64,000 nt of DNA from Melastoma dodecandrum (taxonomy: Eukaryota > Streptophyta > Magnoliopsida > Myrtales > Melastomataceae): NCBI GenBank assembly GCA_029817715.1, contig JARUPY010000387.1:806001-870000 (forward strand). Reading direction: 5' to 3'. This document shows positions 41,525 to 53,424 of the stretch, piece by piece. Position 1 is the stretch's first letter. Each line of letters starts with the position of its first letter. Made by a program: the position numbers and the translations under genes. The notes under the pieces were generated by a model. The model worked only from the letters and a program-made list of their open reading frames with translations, was not told where the DNA came from and did no database searches.

Positions 41525-42790
41525 ATGTCGTCGATTGAGCTATTGATCTTTTTTAATGGAAATATTATCAATGGATCAGACGGGGTTGGTTATGAAAATG
41601 GTTCAGTAGCAAGAACAGAAATCCCCAAATTTCTCAATTACGATAATTTTGAACGCATTATATGTCAAGCCGTCGATTTGAAATCAGCAATTCCATTACA
41701 GATAGCCCATAGGTATCCTGTTTTGGAGTTCAATAATGTTGACATCAAGCATTATCTGATTCCAATTAAAGTGGATAAAGATGTGAAATTGCTGATTAAG
41801 TTTGCTATTGCAAATCCAAGAAATATGCAACAACTATATGTGTTATCCGATATAACGGTGCCGCATGTTGAGGCTGGAATGGTGGCGGTTGAGCGTAATG
41901 TTAGTCGTCAAACTGAGAATGACGAGGGTAAAAGGGTGCCGTTAGATCATAATGTTGAATTGGTTCGTCCTATGGTTGTTGGATGTCAAACTGAGAATGT
42001 CGATGCACCAGTGGAACAGTGTTTCCCGATCGACCAATGTTTTACTGTTCCGATGGAAGTTGATCGTCATATGGATTGTGGCGACAGAAATGAAATTATC
42101 GTGGCTGAATTAGAGAGGCCATATTCAGTTGGAGAATGTTATGTTCCTCCGATAGAACATGAACACAATATTCATGAAGATATAATGAATTCTGATGTAG
42201 ATGTCGACACTGATGATGAGTTTTTCAACGATATGAATGCCGGCAATGAGATGTCAGATGATGATAATGCCGACGCTCAGTTAATCACTGTTGTGGAGTC
42301 GGGTGAAGGCAGTAGTAGTTCACGAAGTGCAGTGAAGGAAAAATCGTTGCCCTTTTACAATGAATATATCGAAGACGTACAAGAGAGAGTTGAGGAGTGG
42401 GATTTACATCCAGTTGTCGAATTATCTGACCTTGTTGATGAATTTCATAAGGGAATGCATTTCAAAAATAAGAAGGAACTCATTAATGCGGTGAACAATT
42501 TTCATATTATAAAGCATTGCAATTATGATGTTGTTAAATCCACGAAGACATTATGGAATATATGTTGTTCAGAATTCGACAAAGGTTGTAAATGGAGATT
42601 AAGGGCGATCCAACCACAATATGATGATGACTATGTGGTGAGAATTGTTGGAGAACCTCATAGTTGCGTCAATCCCGTATTATTGTGTCAATCCGCAGTT
42701 GATGCTGAGGACTCCTCTCAGCTAACGCAAATCGATTCTCGGGGGCGGTTTGGAGCCTTCTTTTACTCTCGCGGGAAAGGAAAAAAGTAG
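41525..42790 (+). CDS. Truncated MuDR/MURA-like protein: N-terminal and DNA-binding domain only
   Basis: The uninterrupted 421-residue ORF has three parts. Residues 1-110 resemble the PB1-like N-terminal region of plant MULE transposases (ELLIFFNGNIINGSDGVGYE; FLNYDNFERII). An acidic linker (about 215-270, DVDVDTDDEFFNDMNAGNEM) follows. Residues about 312-385 match the MuDR DNA-binding domain with its C-x4-C...H-x-C zinc cluster (FHKGMHFKNKKELINAV; CCSEFDKGCKWRLRAI; GEPHSC). The DDE catalytic domain, the C-x2-H helix and the SWIM finger are missing; the frame ends in about 35 unrelated residues. Intact MULE proteins are about twice this length. If expressed, it could bind MULE ends without cutting, as truncated transposases acting as repressors do in other systems; that is inference. 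Confidence 0.75.
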   Translation: MSSIELLIFFNGNIINGSDGVGYENGSVARTEIPKFLNYDNFERIICQAVDLKSAIPLQIAHRYPVLEFNNVDIKHYLIPIKVDKDVKLLIKFAIANPRNMQQLYVLSDITVPHVEAGMVAVERNVSRQTENDEGKRVPLDHNVELVRPMVVGCQTENVDAPVEQCFPIDQCFTVPMEVDRHMDCGDRNEIIVAELERPYSVGECYVPPIEHEHNIHEDIMNSDVDVDTDDEFFNDMNAGNEMSDDDNADAQLITVVESGEGSSSSRSAVKEKSLPFYNEYIEDVQERVEEWDLHPVVELSDLVDEFHKGMHFKNKKELINAVNNFHIIKHCNYDVVKSTKTLWNICCSEFDKGCKWRLRAIQPQYDDDYVVRIVGEPHSCVNPVLLCQSAVDAEDSSQLTQIDSRGRFGAFFYSRGKGKK

Positions 42791-42949
42791 ATTATGTAAT
42801 CGTGTGTACTTCTGATACATTTCATTGAAACGTTTTGTTGGATTACTATCATATCCGGTTGGATTACTATAAATTTCCTGTCTTCTCGTTATATTATGTG
42901 TATTACAGGTGGTTTGTCTTCCATTGTTGTTTTTTTTTTTCTTTCTCTG

Positions 42950-43330
42950 AGGAAAGTCGGCCTTACAAAGGCTGACTTTCAAAGAATTTTTTTTTAAGTC
43001 TTTGGAAGTCGGCCTTTATAAGGCCGACTTCGTCGCAGTCTGGGCAAAGTCGGCCTTACGAAGGCCGACTTCTATAGAATTTTTTTTTTTTTTGAAGTCT
43101 ATGGAAGTCAGCCTTTGTAAGACCGACTTCATCGTAGTCGGGGGCCAAGTCGGCCTTACAAAGGCCGACTTCCATTGAATATTTTTTTTTTTTAGTCTAT
43201 GCAATGGCCGACTTCGTAGCAGTCTGGGCAAAGTCAGCCTTTGTAAGACCGACTTCTGTTTGCGAAGACGGTAAGGCCGACTTCCTTCGGGACTGAAGTC
43301 GGCCTTTGTAAGGCCGAATTTGTGGGGTTA
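42950..43330. repeat. Right subterminal palindrome array
   Basis: Six or more copies of the same GTCGGCCTT...AAGGCCGAC palindrome as at the left end, with poly-T spacers. Confidence 0.8.
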
Positions 43331-43415
43331 CTGACGGAATTTTGTAACTTGTGACGTCATTTGGCGAAATATTTCGCCAGATGACGTGATTAAGGAACAA
43401 AATCCTGCATAATTA

Positions 43416-45602
43416 ATAGGTATTGACATGACATATAAAATGACCGTGCATTTTTCGGTACCACGTCCCACTGAAAGAGATAACTGCCAGTCATACTCAA
43501 ATCAACTGCAATATAAGAGCATTTGGAATACAAAAAAGTTACTCAAATCAACTACAATATAAGAGCATCTGGAACCTAAGAAAGTTCTATTGCTGGACTT
43601 ATCATGAAATTCTCAACAATAAAAAGTCAATGATTAGTGATGTTTATGGGTGCTCTTTGTATCTTGGTTGTTCCGGTGGTGCCCTACATGTCTTGATCTT
43701 GGTATGTCATCGCAGCTTCATGTCTTCTTACAATAGAGTATGATACTCATAAATGACATGACTTTAATACAAACCTCTTAGGCAGCTGAATATGGTAGGA
43801 AAATGACAGGGTGGGTTGCGGTCGGGGCTGGCCTTGGGATCGGGGCTAGGGGTACATATCAATGTCGATCGAACGACGTTGTGGGTCGGATATAATGATA
43901 GATAATTTTGAAACAACATCTTAATATAAGGTTATTTTTTAAAATATTAGAATAAATCAAAAAAGTGGGAAACTCTATGATATATTTGATAATTTTACTT
44001 AGATTAAACATAGCGCTGACGGGTTAGTTGCCATATCAACGCTAGCTAGGCCTCCATTAGCAAGGGGAGGACATAATTTGGATAATGTCCTAAATGCAAG
44101 ATGGTATGTTTTAAATGTTATGATAAATTGGAAAAAATATGATGTATTTGATCATTTGACCTAAAACATAATACATTCATAAGTAAACTGTAAGTAGTTC
44201 CAGAAGGGTAATGTTGGAATAAAAAAATCATCCAAGAATTCATCAAATCGGTTCCTACTTTGATTTCAGTTCCGAAATATTATTGTTGAATATTGTAATC
44301 CTCCATTATTCGAGATCTTCTTAATTTTCCTCAATCGATTTATCAGTTTCTTCAGAAAAAGTTGCGTCTTCCACAATGGAATCTGATAAGTGATATATTT
44401 TTATCTCTCGTCTTGGCATCTCTTATGGCTGAAACCCATCATTGTTTGCATATCGGTCAGACCTACTACTTTCGTTATCACAATTAATAATTTTGTCATC
44501 ACCTAAGTACATCGATAACAATCATTCCTCTAAAAAATCGTTTCATAACTCAAAATTTGTACGCATCTTTACAATATAATATAAGAAGACGCCACTTCAA
44601 CACGTATCATTTATATGAATAATAATATCGAATATTGTCTGGTTCGTGGAAAACATTATCCCTCTTTCCCGTCTTGGAAAACAAAATACGAAAATTAACC
44701 TAATCAAATATTTTTTACCTCGTGATTTAATAATAATAATTTTTATCTCTTTTCATGAAAGAAATATACTTGGATTCCTGAACACATTAACTTTCTTACA
44801 ACCAACAACTTGGAGTTTTGTTTCATTAAATGGTTAGTTGGAAAAATATTTCTCGTCTTACGGTCCAAAGTTTCAAAAATCCGAATATACTGCTCCATGG
44901 AGAGAGACAAAACGCTCCAACACTTAGAAAATTTGTAAGTCCCTTTTAACAAATAAATAGAAAACAAAACACAAAACCACAACAGAATTCCATGTCCATG
45001 CTTGCCAATAAAAAAAAACATTAAATCAGTCATCCAACAACATATAGTACATCAACCATCAAACAACAACATAACTCCATCCAACAATAACAAAAACCAA
45101 TCCATTCTTGGGGCTGGTTGCCTCCTCCTCCACCTCCTCCTATCGTACGTCAATGACAGTTTCTGGGACTTTTGCTGAGTCAATTGAGATATAGTTTGGT
45201 TCTTATTTGGATATGGAATGAAAAATTTGACCGCCTTTCTCCTCTTCACAAATGTGCCTGGAGTCGATAATGACGATGGCTACCTAATATCTGGAGTGTC
45301 AAACTACATGGAGCCCGGACATATGAGGATGGGAGACGGACGTCCCGAGCCCTAAGTTTTTTTAAATAAGGCTCGATTTCTTTGAGAACAAAGAAATCAT
45401 AGAGCAATAAAGTCTTCTAACACTTAAGAAAATTTTTCAAAATTGTTCGTAGGCAGAGAGTTCGACATCTTGGAGTAAGGAACTCCAACCGTTAGAGTTC
45501 GATGACTTTGTTCTCCGATGGAAGACTTAACTCATTCATATAGACTGAAATGACTTTATTCTCTGTCCCATAGCCTCGATCGAAAGACAGCTGTTCCCTC
45601 CG
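43416..45602. other. Intergenic, AT-rich
   Basis: No gene is recognised. It includes a 46-bp direct duplication at 43495-43586 (ACTCAAATCAACTGCAATAT and so on). Confidence 0.45.
43495..43586. repeat. 46-bp tandem duplication
   Basis: ACTCAAATCAACTGCAATAT followed by AAGAGCATTTGGAA starts at 43495 and again, slightly changed, at 43541. Confidence 0.85.
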
Positions 45603-45611
45603 CCCATTTAC

Positions 45612-46237
45612 GAGGTTTGTACGGTATTACCGTTCATTTTTTTTAAAATTTCTCGAAAAATGGTCCGAGTTTGAGAAATTACCTGAATACCGTCGATGGG
45701 GCGCGTTTTGAAAACGCGCCCCCGAATAACAAAGAGGGCGCGTTTTGAAAACCCGCCCTCCGTGTAAATCGAACACTTTAAAAAAAAAGAGGGTTTCAGG
45801 GGCGGGGTTTTGAAAACTCGCCATGTCCACAAGTAAACAAATTACCCCCCTCTAGCTTAGTCGGTCAAAGTGTTTCATTAATTTGCGAAAGGTCTTGGGT
45901 TCAATTCCTCTAAGCAACAATTTTGAGTAATGTTTTTTCAAAAAATTAAAAAAATTTTCATCCTAACAGGAATCGAACCCAAGACCACTTGTAAATTAAA
46001 AATTATTTTTACCAACTCAGCTAGAGGCCGGGTTTTGAAAACCCGCCCTTCGAAACCCTATTTTTTTTATAAGTATTGGAGGGGCGGGCCCCTGCCCATT
46101 TTCACGGAGGGCAGGTTTTCAAAACCCGCCCTTTTTATTGAAAACGCGCCCCATCGACGGTATTTCTGTAATTTCTCAAACTCGAATGATTTTTGGTGAA
46201 TTTTTTTTAAAATAAAAAGTACATCCGTACAAACCTC
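45612..46237. mobile_element. GC-rich foldback element with 9-bp TSD and internal tRNA-like boxes
   Basis: It opens GAGGTTTGTACGG and closes CCGTACAAACCTC. The inverted arms extend over 100 bp (GAGTTTGAGAAATTAC...ATACCGTCGATGGGGCGCG). CCCATTTAC flanks it at 45603-45611 and 46239-46247, a 9-bp target duplication; adding one base each side gives 10 with one mismatch. The inner arms hold repeated palindromes of the type GGGCGCGTTTTGAAAACGCGCCC. Each arm also carries a tRNA-like segment: left, plus strand, TAGCTTAGTCGGT (about 45854) with GGGTTCAATTCC about 45 bases on; right, minus strand, TAGCTGAGTTGGT with GGGTTCGATTCC. The two face each other. There is no ORF of its own. The TSD length suggests Mutator-type mobilisation. 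Confidence 0.7.
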
Positions 46238-46513
46238 ACCCATTTACCCAGTTTACTTTCAGAAGCTATTAATAAATAAAACCTCCATCACATCTCAACC
46301 TTCCCATGATTCTCTAGCTGAAGTCCCAGTGTCCCACTTCTTCCCCTGCCCCCTCCAAGATTCCCTTCTCCCTTAGTTTTGCCGGGTAAGCCTCAAAATC
46401 TGACCTTGTGGCCCCTTCCTTCGCTGGGTAACATTGGTGCAGGGTTGGTGTTTGATCCCGGTTTAGGGTTTTAGGATTTGAGATTTAGTGTTTAGATAGT
46501 GAAGCTCGCATCA

Positions 46514-47138
46514 ATGGGTGATCTTGTTGTCTGTGTTATGAATGTGGTCTTGCTGTTGGTTGCCTCGACTTTGCCCGTTGGTCTCTGTAAATCTTCCGCC
46601 CGCACGGGGGACAAACGAGGAGTGCGCGTTCGTCTATGATTCGGCCACTGAATTGAGATCAGTGGGTGGCGGAGGGGATAAACTTATGGAAGAGACGTCT
46701 TTTGTCAACGGGGATTGGGTTCAGGATGCAGGGAACTTCCCGATCCTCCCATTCGATGACACGGGAATATCGGCAAATGCCTCGGTTGCTCCATTGAGGT
46801 TGGTGTCCTTCTGGGTCACGGATGTTGACCGGTTTCCTCGATCAGAGAAGTCGGTGCGCGTGAAGGGGCTGTTAACCATGGGGATCACGACGGACGGGTC
46901 ATTCTCGGATCGGTCCTATGGTGGGGTGCAAGGGAGTCAGTTTGGCGTGTGGCCTGGCCATACCAGGCTTTCGATTTTGTTCGAAGGGGTTTATGTTGAG
47001 TCGAGTGGGGATCGTGGTGAGAGACTGCTGTGTTTGGTGGGAACTACGACTAACATGACTCTTGCAGCCGAGGGATTTTGGAAACCTTCCAGTGGACAGC
47101 TATGCATGATTGGATGCCGAGGGGACAGCGATGCATGA
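46514..47138 (+). pseudogene. DUF2921 family fragment, frameshifted and truncated
   Basis: The first frame, from ATG 46514, gives a signal peptide (MNVVLLLVASTLPVGLC core) and stops at about 46639. The adjacent frame continues the protein: EECAFVYDSATELRS, then VESSGDRGERLLCLVGTTTN and GFWKPSSGQLCMIGCRG, the hallmark of the N-terminal extracellular part of plant DUF2921 membrane proteins. These are large (about 900 residues) with a C-terminal multi-spanning region, and of unknown function. Here the sequence stops at 47138, shortly after the CMIGCRG block, and no membrane part follows. It is a pseudogene with at least one frameshift and a lost 3' two-thirds. Confidence 0.65.
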
Positions 47139-48238
47139 TTGGATGATATAACAATATATTGTAGATTGAACATTATAAGACATGGTGAGACATTAGGCCT
47201 AATATTTTAGTCTTTTAGGTTTTAGTATATTATTTGGAGAACAAATTAAAAAGTATCGGAGTTTTTGTCTCACTGTAAGAGTGTGCAACATTACGAGTAT
47301 ACAATGTCACCGAAAGTAAAATCGAGAATAGAAGGTGTTATACATAATTCGGGATGACTGACTTAATTTCTTGAGTGTGTTATTTTCTTCATATTAGTCA
47401 TCGGCCAAACCAAACCCTAACCCATCTCGAGTTCTATGTGGGAGATGCTTACATAACATTTATGAAACAATCAACCTGCAGTGTTCATTCTCCCAGGACA
47501 AAAGGCCAACATAACTTGCATCATTCATTCATAAAATTCCCTGCCACTAGTGTCCTACTGTAAGAAGATTTCTGGCATTTCAAACAGGCCATGGAATTTG
47601 AAATAGCCCCTACAAAATAATAATAACAACAGCCAGCACACGGCAACAAAGTCTAATCCTCTGTTAAAAAGGCAGGTCCATGCCTATATTCACCTTTTCG
47701 GACATTTGCTAACTGCTAAAAACAGCCATATGCTGACTTAAGCCAACAGAAGAAACATCACTACCCACAAAGCATCCATTGACATCCTGAAAAAACATAG
47801 AACCTTTCCTCAAGCAAAGACATCAGATGAATTTCAAGTGGGATCTCCATACGAATTCACTTCACAATATCATATGAACAGAGACAAGGAATCCATCAAG
47901 GTTAGACCGCACAAGTTCCTTCTTCATTAACTAGAAACAAACCACATAATTGCTCCACTTGACCCTCTTTGGCATAAACTGAAAAGGCCAGAACCGAAAT
48001 AAAACATTATCAGGTAAGCTATCACTGAACGATCATTGATCAGACAAGCACATACTTTCAACCTGCAACATCACAACAGCAGTATCCATCGTTCATGGGC
48101 CACATGATTGTATTGCCGACAGAAATCCCCTAGGAAAGAAGCGATCCAATAAAAACACTCCAGTTGCAAAAACCATATCAATAGTTCACTTGATTAGCAA
48201 TTCATCCACTAAAAAGACCGTTACGATAACGCAAAGAT
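47139..48238. other. Intergenic region, 3' side of the S27a gene
   Basis: No coding sequence is recognised. The right part is presumably the 3' UTR of the minus-strand gene. Confidence 0.45.
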
Positions 48239-48886
<648 letters not shown>

Positions 48887-49375
48887 TCAAAGTATCCACC
48901 TAAAACACACAGAGAGAGAGAGGGAGGGAGAGATATTTGGCTAAATGTCGGTTGAAGATAACACGACTTCACCGCCGTGGAGCTGATCTAGGATAACCTT
49001 TCAGCGTAGTTTTTCTGTTTATATATAATGGCAAACGTGACCAGTAGTAATATATAAGTTAATCTCCCAAAAAAGCAATAAGGAACGACAACCTTGGTTA
49101 CGCATCCGTAGGGCTGAATTTTAACCCCAACACTCGTCTGAACATAAACATAATCCAATGTCTTTATCCAGCTCTCAGCTATCAGAACAACATTCGACAT
49201 GAATTTAGTTTTAATGAACCGACCGGGATGACATTGAGATTAAAGGCATGATTGTTCTGCGCGCACTCCGTTTTAAGACAACATTCAAAACCCCCCAAGT
49301 CAGGTCAAAACTGAAGAAAAGCAAGAGCGGAGATCTAATTAACCGAAACGGAACGCTGTTATTGGTGTCATACGT
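48887..49375. other. Upstream spacer
   Basis: It contains an AG-rich run (GAGAGAGAGAGGGAGGGAGAG, about 48912-48931) that may be part of the S27a promoter. No gene. Confidence 0.4.
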
Positions 49376-49752
49376 GGATTAATGGTTCAGAATGAAGGCC
49401 CGAAGTACGATAATCCCAATGAAGATGTAGCTATGGAAATACACCAGGCGATGGCTTGCGGGCGAAGCGGTTACCAAGCGACGAGGGTCAACGATGTGCT
49501 CAAGCGATGATCAACTGGACGAGCGGGAAACTCTGTGACGAAGGCTAGTGGGCGATCCGGTCGATCAGTAGCTATTATGGGAAGATTCCGGACAGTTTCA
49601 AGACATGGAAGAAAATTGTTGCCAAGATTCCTCAATAGAAAGGAGATATTTCATGAAGACTGGCAACGAGAACATAATATATGTATAATATTTCATTTTC
49701 GTATATACATAGGTCTAACCTAGTATAAATAGTTGTGCTTAAGCCATTGTAC
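49376..49752 (+). mobile_element. Left piece of an older LTR interrupted by the Athila element
   Basis: The segment reads like the U3 end of a plant Ty3-type LTR and ends with TATAAATAG at 49724-49732. The sequence resumes after the Athila element at 61084 with a plausible R/U5 (CTACAAGCATTCAAGCG, TTCTTGCGATCTTGTGTTCC). The left terminus of this older LTR is not defined. Confidence 0.5.
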
Positions 49753-51227
49753 TGATCACGCTTGTCGAAGGCGGCAAATTAAATACTCTCACAAACCTAA
49801 CTAACTTGTAGATAGGGTAAGTAGAGGTCGATCCCACAGAGAATCAACAGAGAAAAATTCCTAACGGTCGCACGTTTAGCAATTTCGAGGTCAAGTCAAA
49901 CAAGATTGAATTGAGAGTAAAACTGAAAAAGAGAGTGCAACTAACGATAATTAAATCAATTAATAAAAGCCTAGGACTATCAATTTCCCCTAACGAATTA
50001 TCTAACTCGTTCATTCATTTCTCCAGTTATCAAATTCTTAAGTTACTAACCTAGGGTTCGTATATCTCTTTACGCCTCTCCCGAGTGCTCTAAAGACGTA
50101 TTCCCTGTATCGAGCTAATCACTCTATTCCTAGGCAATTAACTAGTGGGAACCCATTATGCAACAACCCTAAATGGCTACCTAAGGCAATCAGGTATATT
50201 CCTATCCTTCTCGCTAATTAGCTCCGTTTTCCAACGAGACGCTAACTTAGGCTATTCAATCCACGGCTTAACCTAAACAACTTTTCCAAGCTCGAATAGG
50301 TCTCCAGTTCAAATTAATTGGTGATCAGGCAATTAACCGCGTTAAGATCAAGATTGAATAAGTAACAACACGAATTCGCATAACACGGAGAAAAGGAATT
50401 CACTCGTTAGATAAAATCGCTAGGTTCCATTGAAGTCCTAGAAAACGAAATTAGTTCATAACGTAGAAGAAATTCAACTCAAATTCAAAAGAAAAGGAGA
50501 GCGACATAATAATCAAAGAGTGCAAGAAAAGAAAAACGCCCTCTCGAATCCTCCGATCCGAGAAGTAGTCGCCTAGTCTTGATCTCCGCTTCAACCCTAG
50601 CCGTCTCCGAGTCGAATGTCTCCTCCGTTCTTCACCAAAAGAAAAGACTCTAAAAGCCAAAGGGAAGGTTTTTCTTAGAGTTACCTCTAAAACTAGAATA
50701 TATTGATCCCCTAGAAAATATTTCCTAAGATTCTCCAAATCTAGGCAATATTTCTAGGGAGAATAAAATAAAATAAATCTAAAACTACCAACTAAATAAC
50801 TAGTTGATCCTCTATATCTCCATAATGCAGTCTTAGGAAGACTTGAAGACTCCTCAAGCGGTTAGCCTTCAAAACTCGCAAGAAAGCTTCGTCAGCTACA
50901 GAACCTCCAGGGACGCGTCCCTGAGATCTGAAGGACGCGTCCCTCAGCTCTCTGTCCATTGTTCGCTCCTCTTCGCTTTTCTTCATCCGAGCTTCAAAAT
51001 CTCCTTCATTTTCCTGCATTAACACATGACAAACCAAGAGGCATCAACAAGATAACCGACTCGAGACGAAATAGAAACAAAAACTAAGAAAATAACAAAG
51101 ATCAACTTAAAATAAAACTAAACTAAAAATGACTCAAATCCTACCAAATCCCTATCAATACTCATCCGACTAACCACATAAAGCCTCGTTAAGGATACGA
51201 AATAACCCTACTTTCACAGAGTTATCA
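49753..51227 (-). repeat. Athila 3' LTR
   Basis: It is almost identical to 59604-61078. It contains a pair of GGACGCGTCC palindromes at 50911 and 50933. The open frames inside (for example 51037-50792) recur in the other LTR and are not supported as genes. Confidence 0.92.
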
Positions 51228-52323
51228 CACCCCCAAACCTACAATTTGCTAGTCCTCGAGCAAATAGAAAAACACAGAAAGATAACTCTTCAGCAATACC
51301 CAACTCAATCCAATCTGAACAACCCTCTCTCTATTCTCAGCAATGCACATACTCACTTCCGCTGGTCGAGTCAGTTGTCAAGAAAAACAATTTCAATTTG
51401 ATCAAACTTCACATAATGTTCGAAACTATCATCTCGGTATGTCATGTAGTGAACTCAACAATAAAAGACTTCCAATAAAACATATTAGATCGGCACTTTG
51501 TAGAAACCAACCAAACACTAATCATCCACTCGTCCTCAGGATTCTCAACCATTATTTTTTTTTGTCACATAAACTTTATTTCAGCTACACGACGCTAAAT
51601 GTTTCATCACATTAATATGTACCCATGTAACGAGTATTTGATCAATGACTCCCGGTCCAGTTGGACCAAGGCATTAGGCGATGAAGCACCCCTCGGATCT
51701 CATTCTCGAGTACACCAGAAGGACTCACACCACAAGTACATATTTAGGCGCCAATCACATTTCAATCACTTTTATTTCTTTTCTTTTTTTTTTTCACACG
51801 CCTAAACATTGGTACTCAGAGCCTTGGTAACCTCTTTTTTTTTTTTTTTTTTTTAAGAACTTGTTTCAAATCAATGCCTAGCCAGCCCCCACTCAACACC
51901 AACTACTATGCGTTATTAGATTTCGAGAATTGTTTTCACTCACTACCAATTCATACCGAGGAATTATTACCCACTAAAAAAAAACAGTTTAATCACTCAA
52001 TTAAGCTCAATTTTCACTCTTCCATAAGTCGTAAGCATGTGCGTAATAAGTCATCATCGAATAAGGGTCAGCTCACCAAAGATATCGTCAAGTCTACTGA
52101 AGAGTTAGACACACCTAAGCTTACTCTAGAAATGACCTAAAAAAATCAAGACTAAAAATCAAAACACTACTAGCAAGCAATAAATTAGAAATGACTATCA
52201 ACCCAAACCACATAGATAAGCATACTTGCAGCACAAACAACACCCCCAAACCTAGACTAGACATCGCCCCGATGTAAATAATGAATAAAAGATGAAGGGA
52301 ACGAAGTACTCCCCTGGGGTGAG
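51228..52323 (-). other. Athila 3' untranslated region and polypurine tract
   Basis: The 1.1-kb non-coding stretch lies between the 3' ORF and the LTR. The polypurine tract is at 51228-51240, and long T runs occur at about 51787-51795 and 51834-51854. Confidence 0.7.
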
Positions 52324-53424
52324 CTAGTCATCGTTGGTATCATCAAAGTCGGGGGAGTTGTCATTTCCCGAATCAACCTCTTCCTCAATCTGGAAGTCAG
52401 CTAGTGAAGGGATGCTTGGATGACCCGTCATGTCGATCCCAGATGTTGCACCATGGAACCGAAACATTTCCTCCACTCTCTGAAAACAAAACTCCATGTA
52501 TGATGACTGGATTTCGTTGTTGATTTCCAATTGATGCATCCGCTCCTCTATGCTGGATCCGATCCCTCTTGAACTTGATGCTCTGGCCTGTCGAGCCTGT
52601 AGAACCTCCGAGCGTCGTCTGGGCCGATTCTCTGTTACCTGCACAAGACTGTTAATATACCTCTCATTCATTAATGTACCTGGTGGAATGAGCTCCTCAT
52701 GTGCAGCCATTGGGACACCAAATTGCTGACAAAGCATGGTAATCAAGCAGGGAAACCAAAATCCCCATCTGGTGCTGCTAGCTGATTGCAGAATGGCATT
52801 GTGAATGAGGTTTCCCACATTGATCCTTTTTCGTTTTAGAATTGCATAAATCAAAATGGCTCGGTTCTTTCTGCACATGTTGAGATTAGTAACCGGCAAC
52901 ATTGTATGAGCAACAAAGTAAAACCAAACCTTGGCCATATGCATTAAAGCTTTTCGTGGAATCGCCATGAATTCATTGTGAGCCATAATCCACGATCCGT
53001 CCGTGTTCGTCAAAGCTTGACTTACCATCGCCGCTTGTGTTGTCGTGAATTCACCGGTTACGAACTCCTCGTAATCGTCCACCTCAGGAATAGGTATATT
53101 GAAACACTCGTTGATTGTTTTTCCATCGAATGGCACTTGCTTTCCCCTCACCTGCACCTTAAAATTCCTGTGGTCGGGAACATTAGCATAAAACTCGCGA
53201 ACTATTGGGTTAACGGCCGGGTTACGCGGTGCGAGAAATTGATCCCATCCCTTGTGGGCAATAGGGGTTAACACCCAATGCACAAATTGAGGTTCACTAC
53301 CTAATTGCATCCCACGCTCCACAATAAATACCTTATTTTTCGTCATGGCCTCGGTGAATCGGCTCCTTGCCGCCTCAGAGACAAATTTGGCGTCTACACC
53401 TTGCCTCGATCTCTTCGATCCCAT
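52324..53424 (-). CDS. Athila 3' ORF (putative plant transposon protein domain)
   Basis: The 366-residue protein sits in the env-like position of Athila elements, downstream of gag-pol and with its own ATG. It starts MGSKRSRQGVDAKFVSEAAR. A globular part follows with FVERGMQL-type segments, FYANVPDHRNFKVQVRGKQV, AKVWFYFVAHTMLPVTN and ILIYAILKRKRINVGNLI. Then come a coiled-coil-like region (IEERMHQLEINNEIQS) and an acidic tail (GNDNSPDFDDTNDD). This matches the domain annotated in plants as putative plant transposon protein. I see no signal peptide or convincing TM anchor, so an envelope role is not supported by this copy. Function unknown; the ORF is intact. Confidence 0.75.
   Translation of the reverse strand: MGSKRSRQGVDAKFVSEAARSRFTEAMTKNKVFIVERGMQLGSEPQFVHWVLTPIAHKGWDQFLAPRNPAVNPIVREFYANVPDHRNFKVQVRGKQVPFDGKTINECFNIPIPEVDDYEEFVTGEFTTTQAAMVSQALTNTDGSWIMAHNEFMAIPRKALMHMAKVWFYFVAHTMLPVTNLNMCRKNRAILIYAILKRKRINVGNLIHNAILQSASSTRWGFWFPCLITMLCQQFGVPMAAHEELIPPGTLMNERYINSLVQVTENRPRRRSEVLQARQARASSSRGIGSSIEERMHQLEINNEIQSSYMEFCFQRVEEMFRFHGATSGIDMTGHPSIPSLADFQIEEEVDSGNDNSPDFDDTNDD

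Larger units (their letters stand above)
40622..43406 (+). mobile_element. Deletion-derivative Mutator-like element (MULE) with perfect 9-bp TSD
   Basis: Flanking GCATAATTA occurs at 40613-40621 and 43407-43415, a perfect 9-bp target duplication. The inverted ends include GACGGAATTTT, GTGACGTCATTTGGCGAAATATTTCGCC and TTAATnACGTCAT on one side and their complements on the other. Subterminal arrays of GTCGGCCTTTGTAAGGCCGAC palindromes lie at both ends. The 2,785-bp body holds one intact ORF, a truncated MuDR-type protein (41525-42790), and no transposase catalytic domain, so it is non-autonomous. Confidence 0.8.

Noticed and set aside
50792..51037. 81-codon frame present in both Athila LTRs (also 60643-60888)
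   Set aside because: It is conserved only because the LTRs are nearly identical; there is no domain, and it spans the GGACGCGTCC pair.
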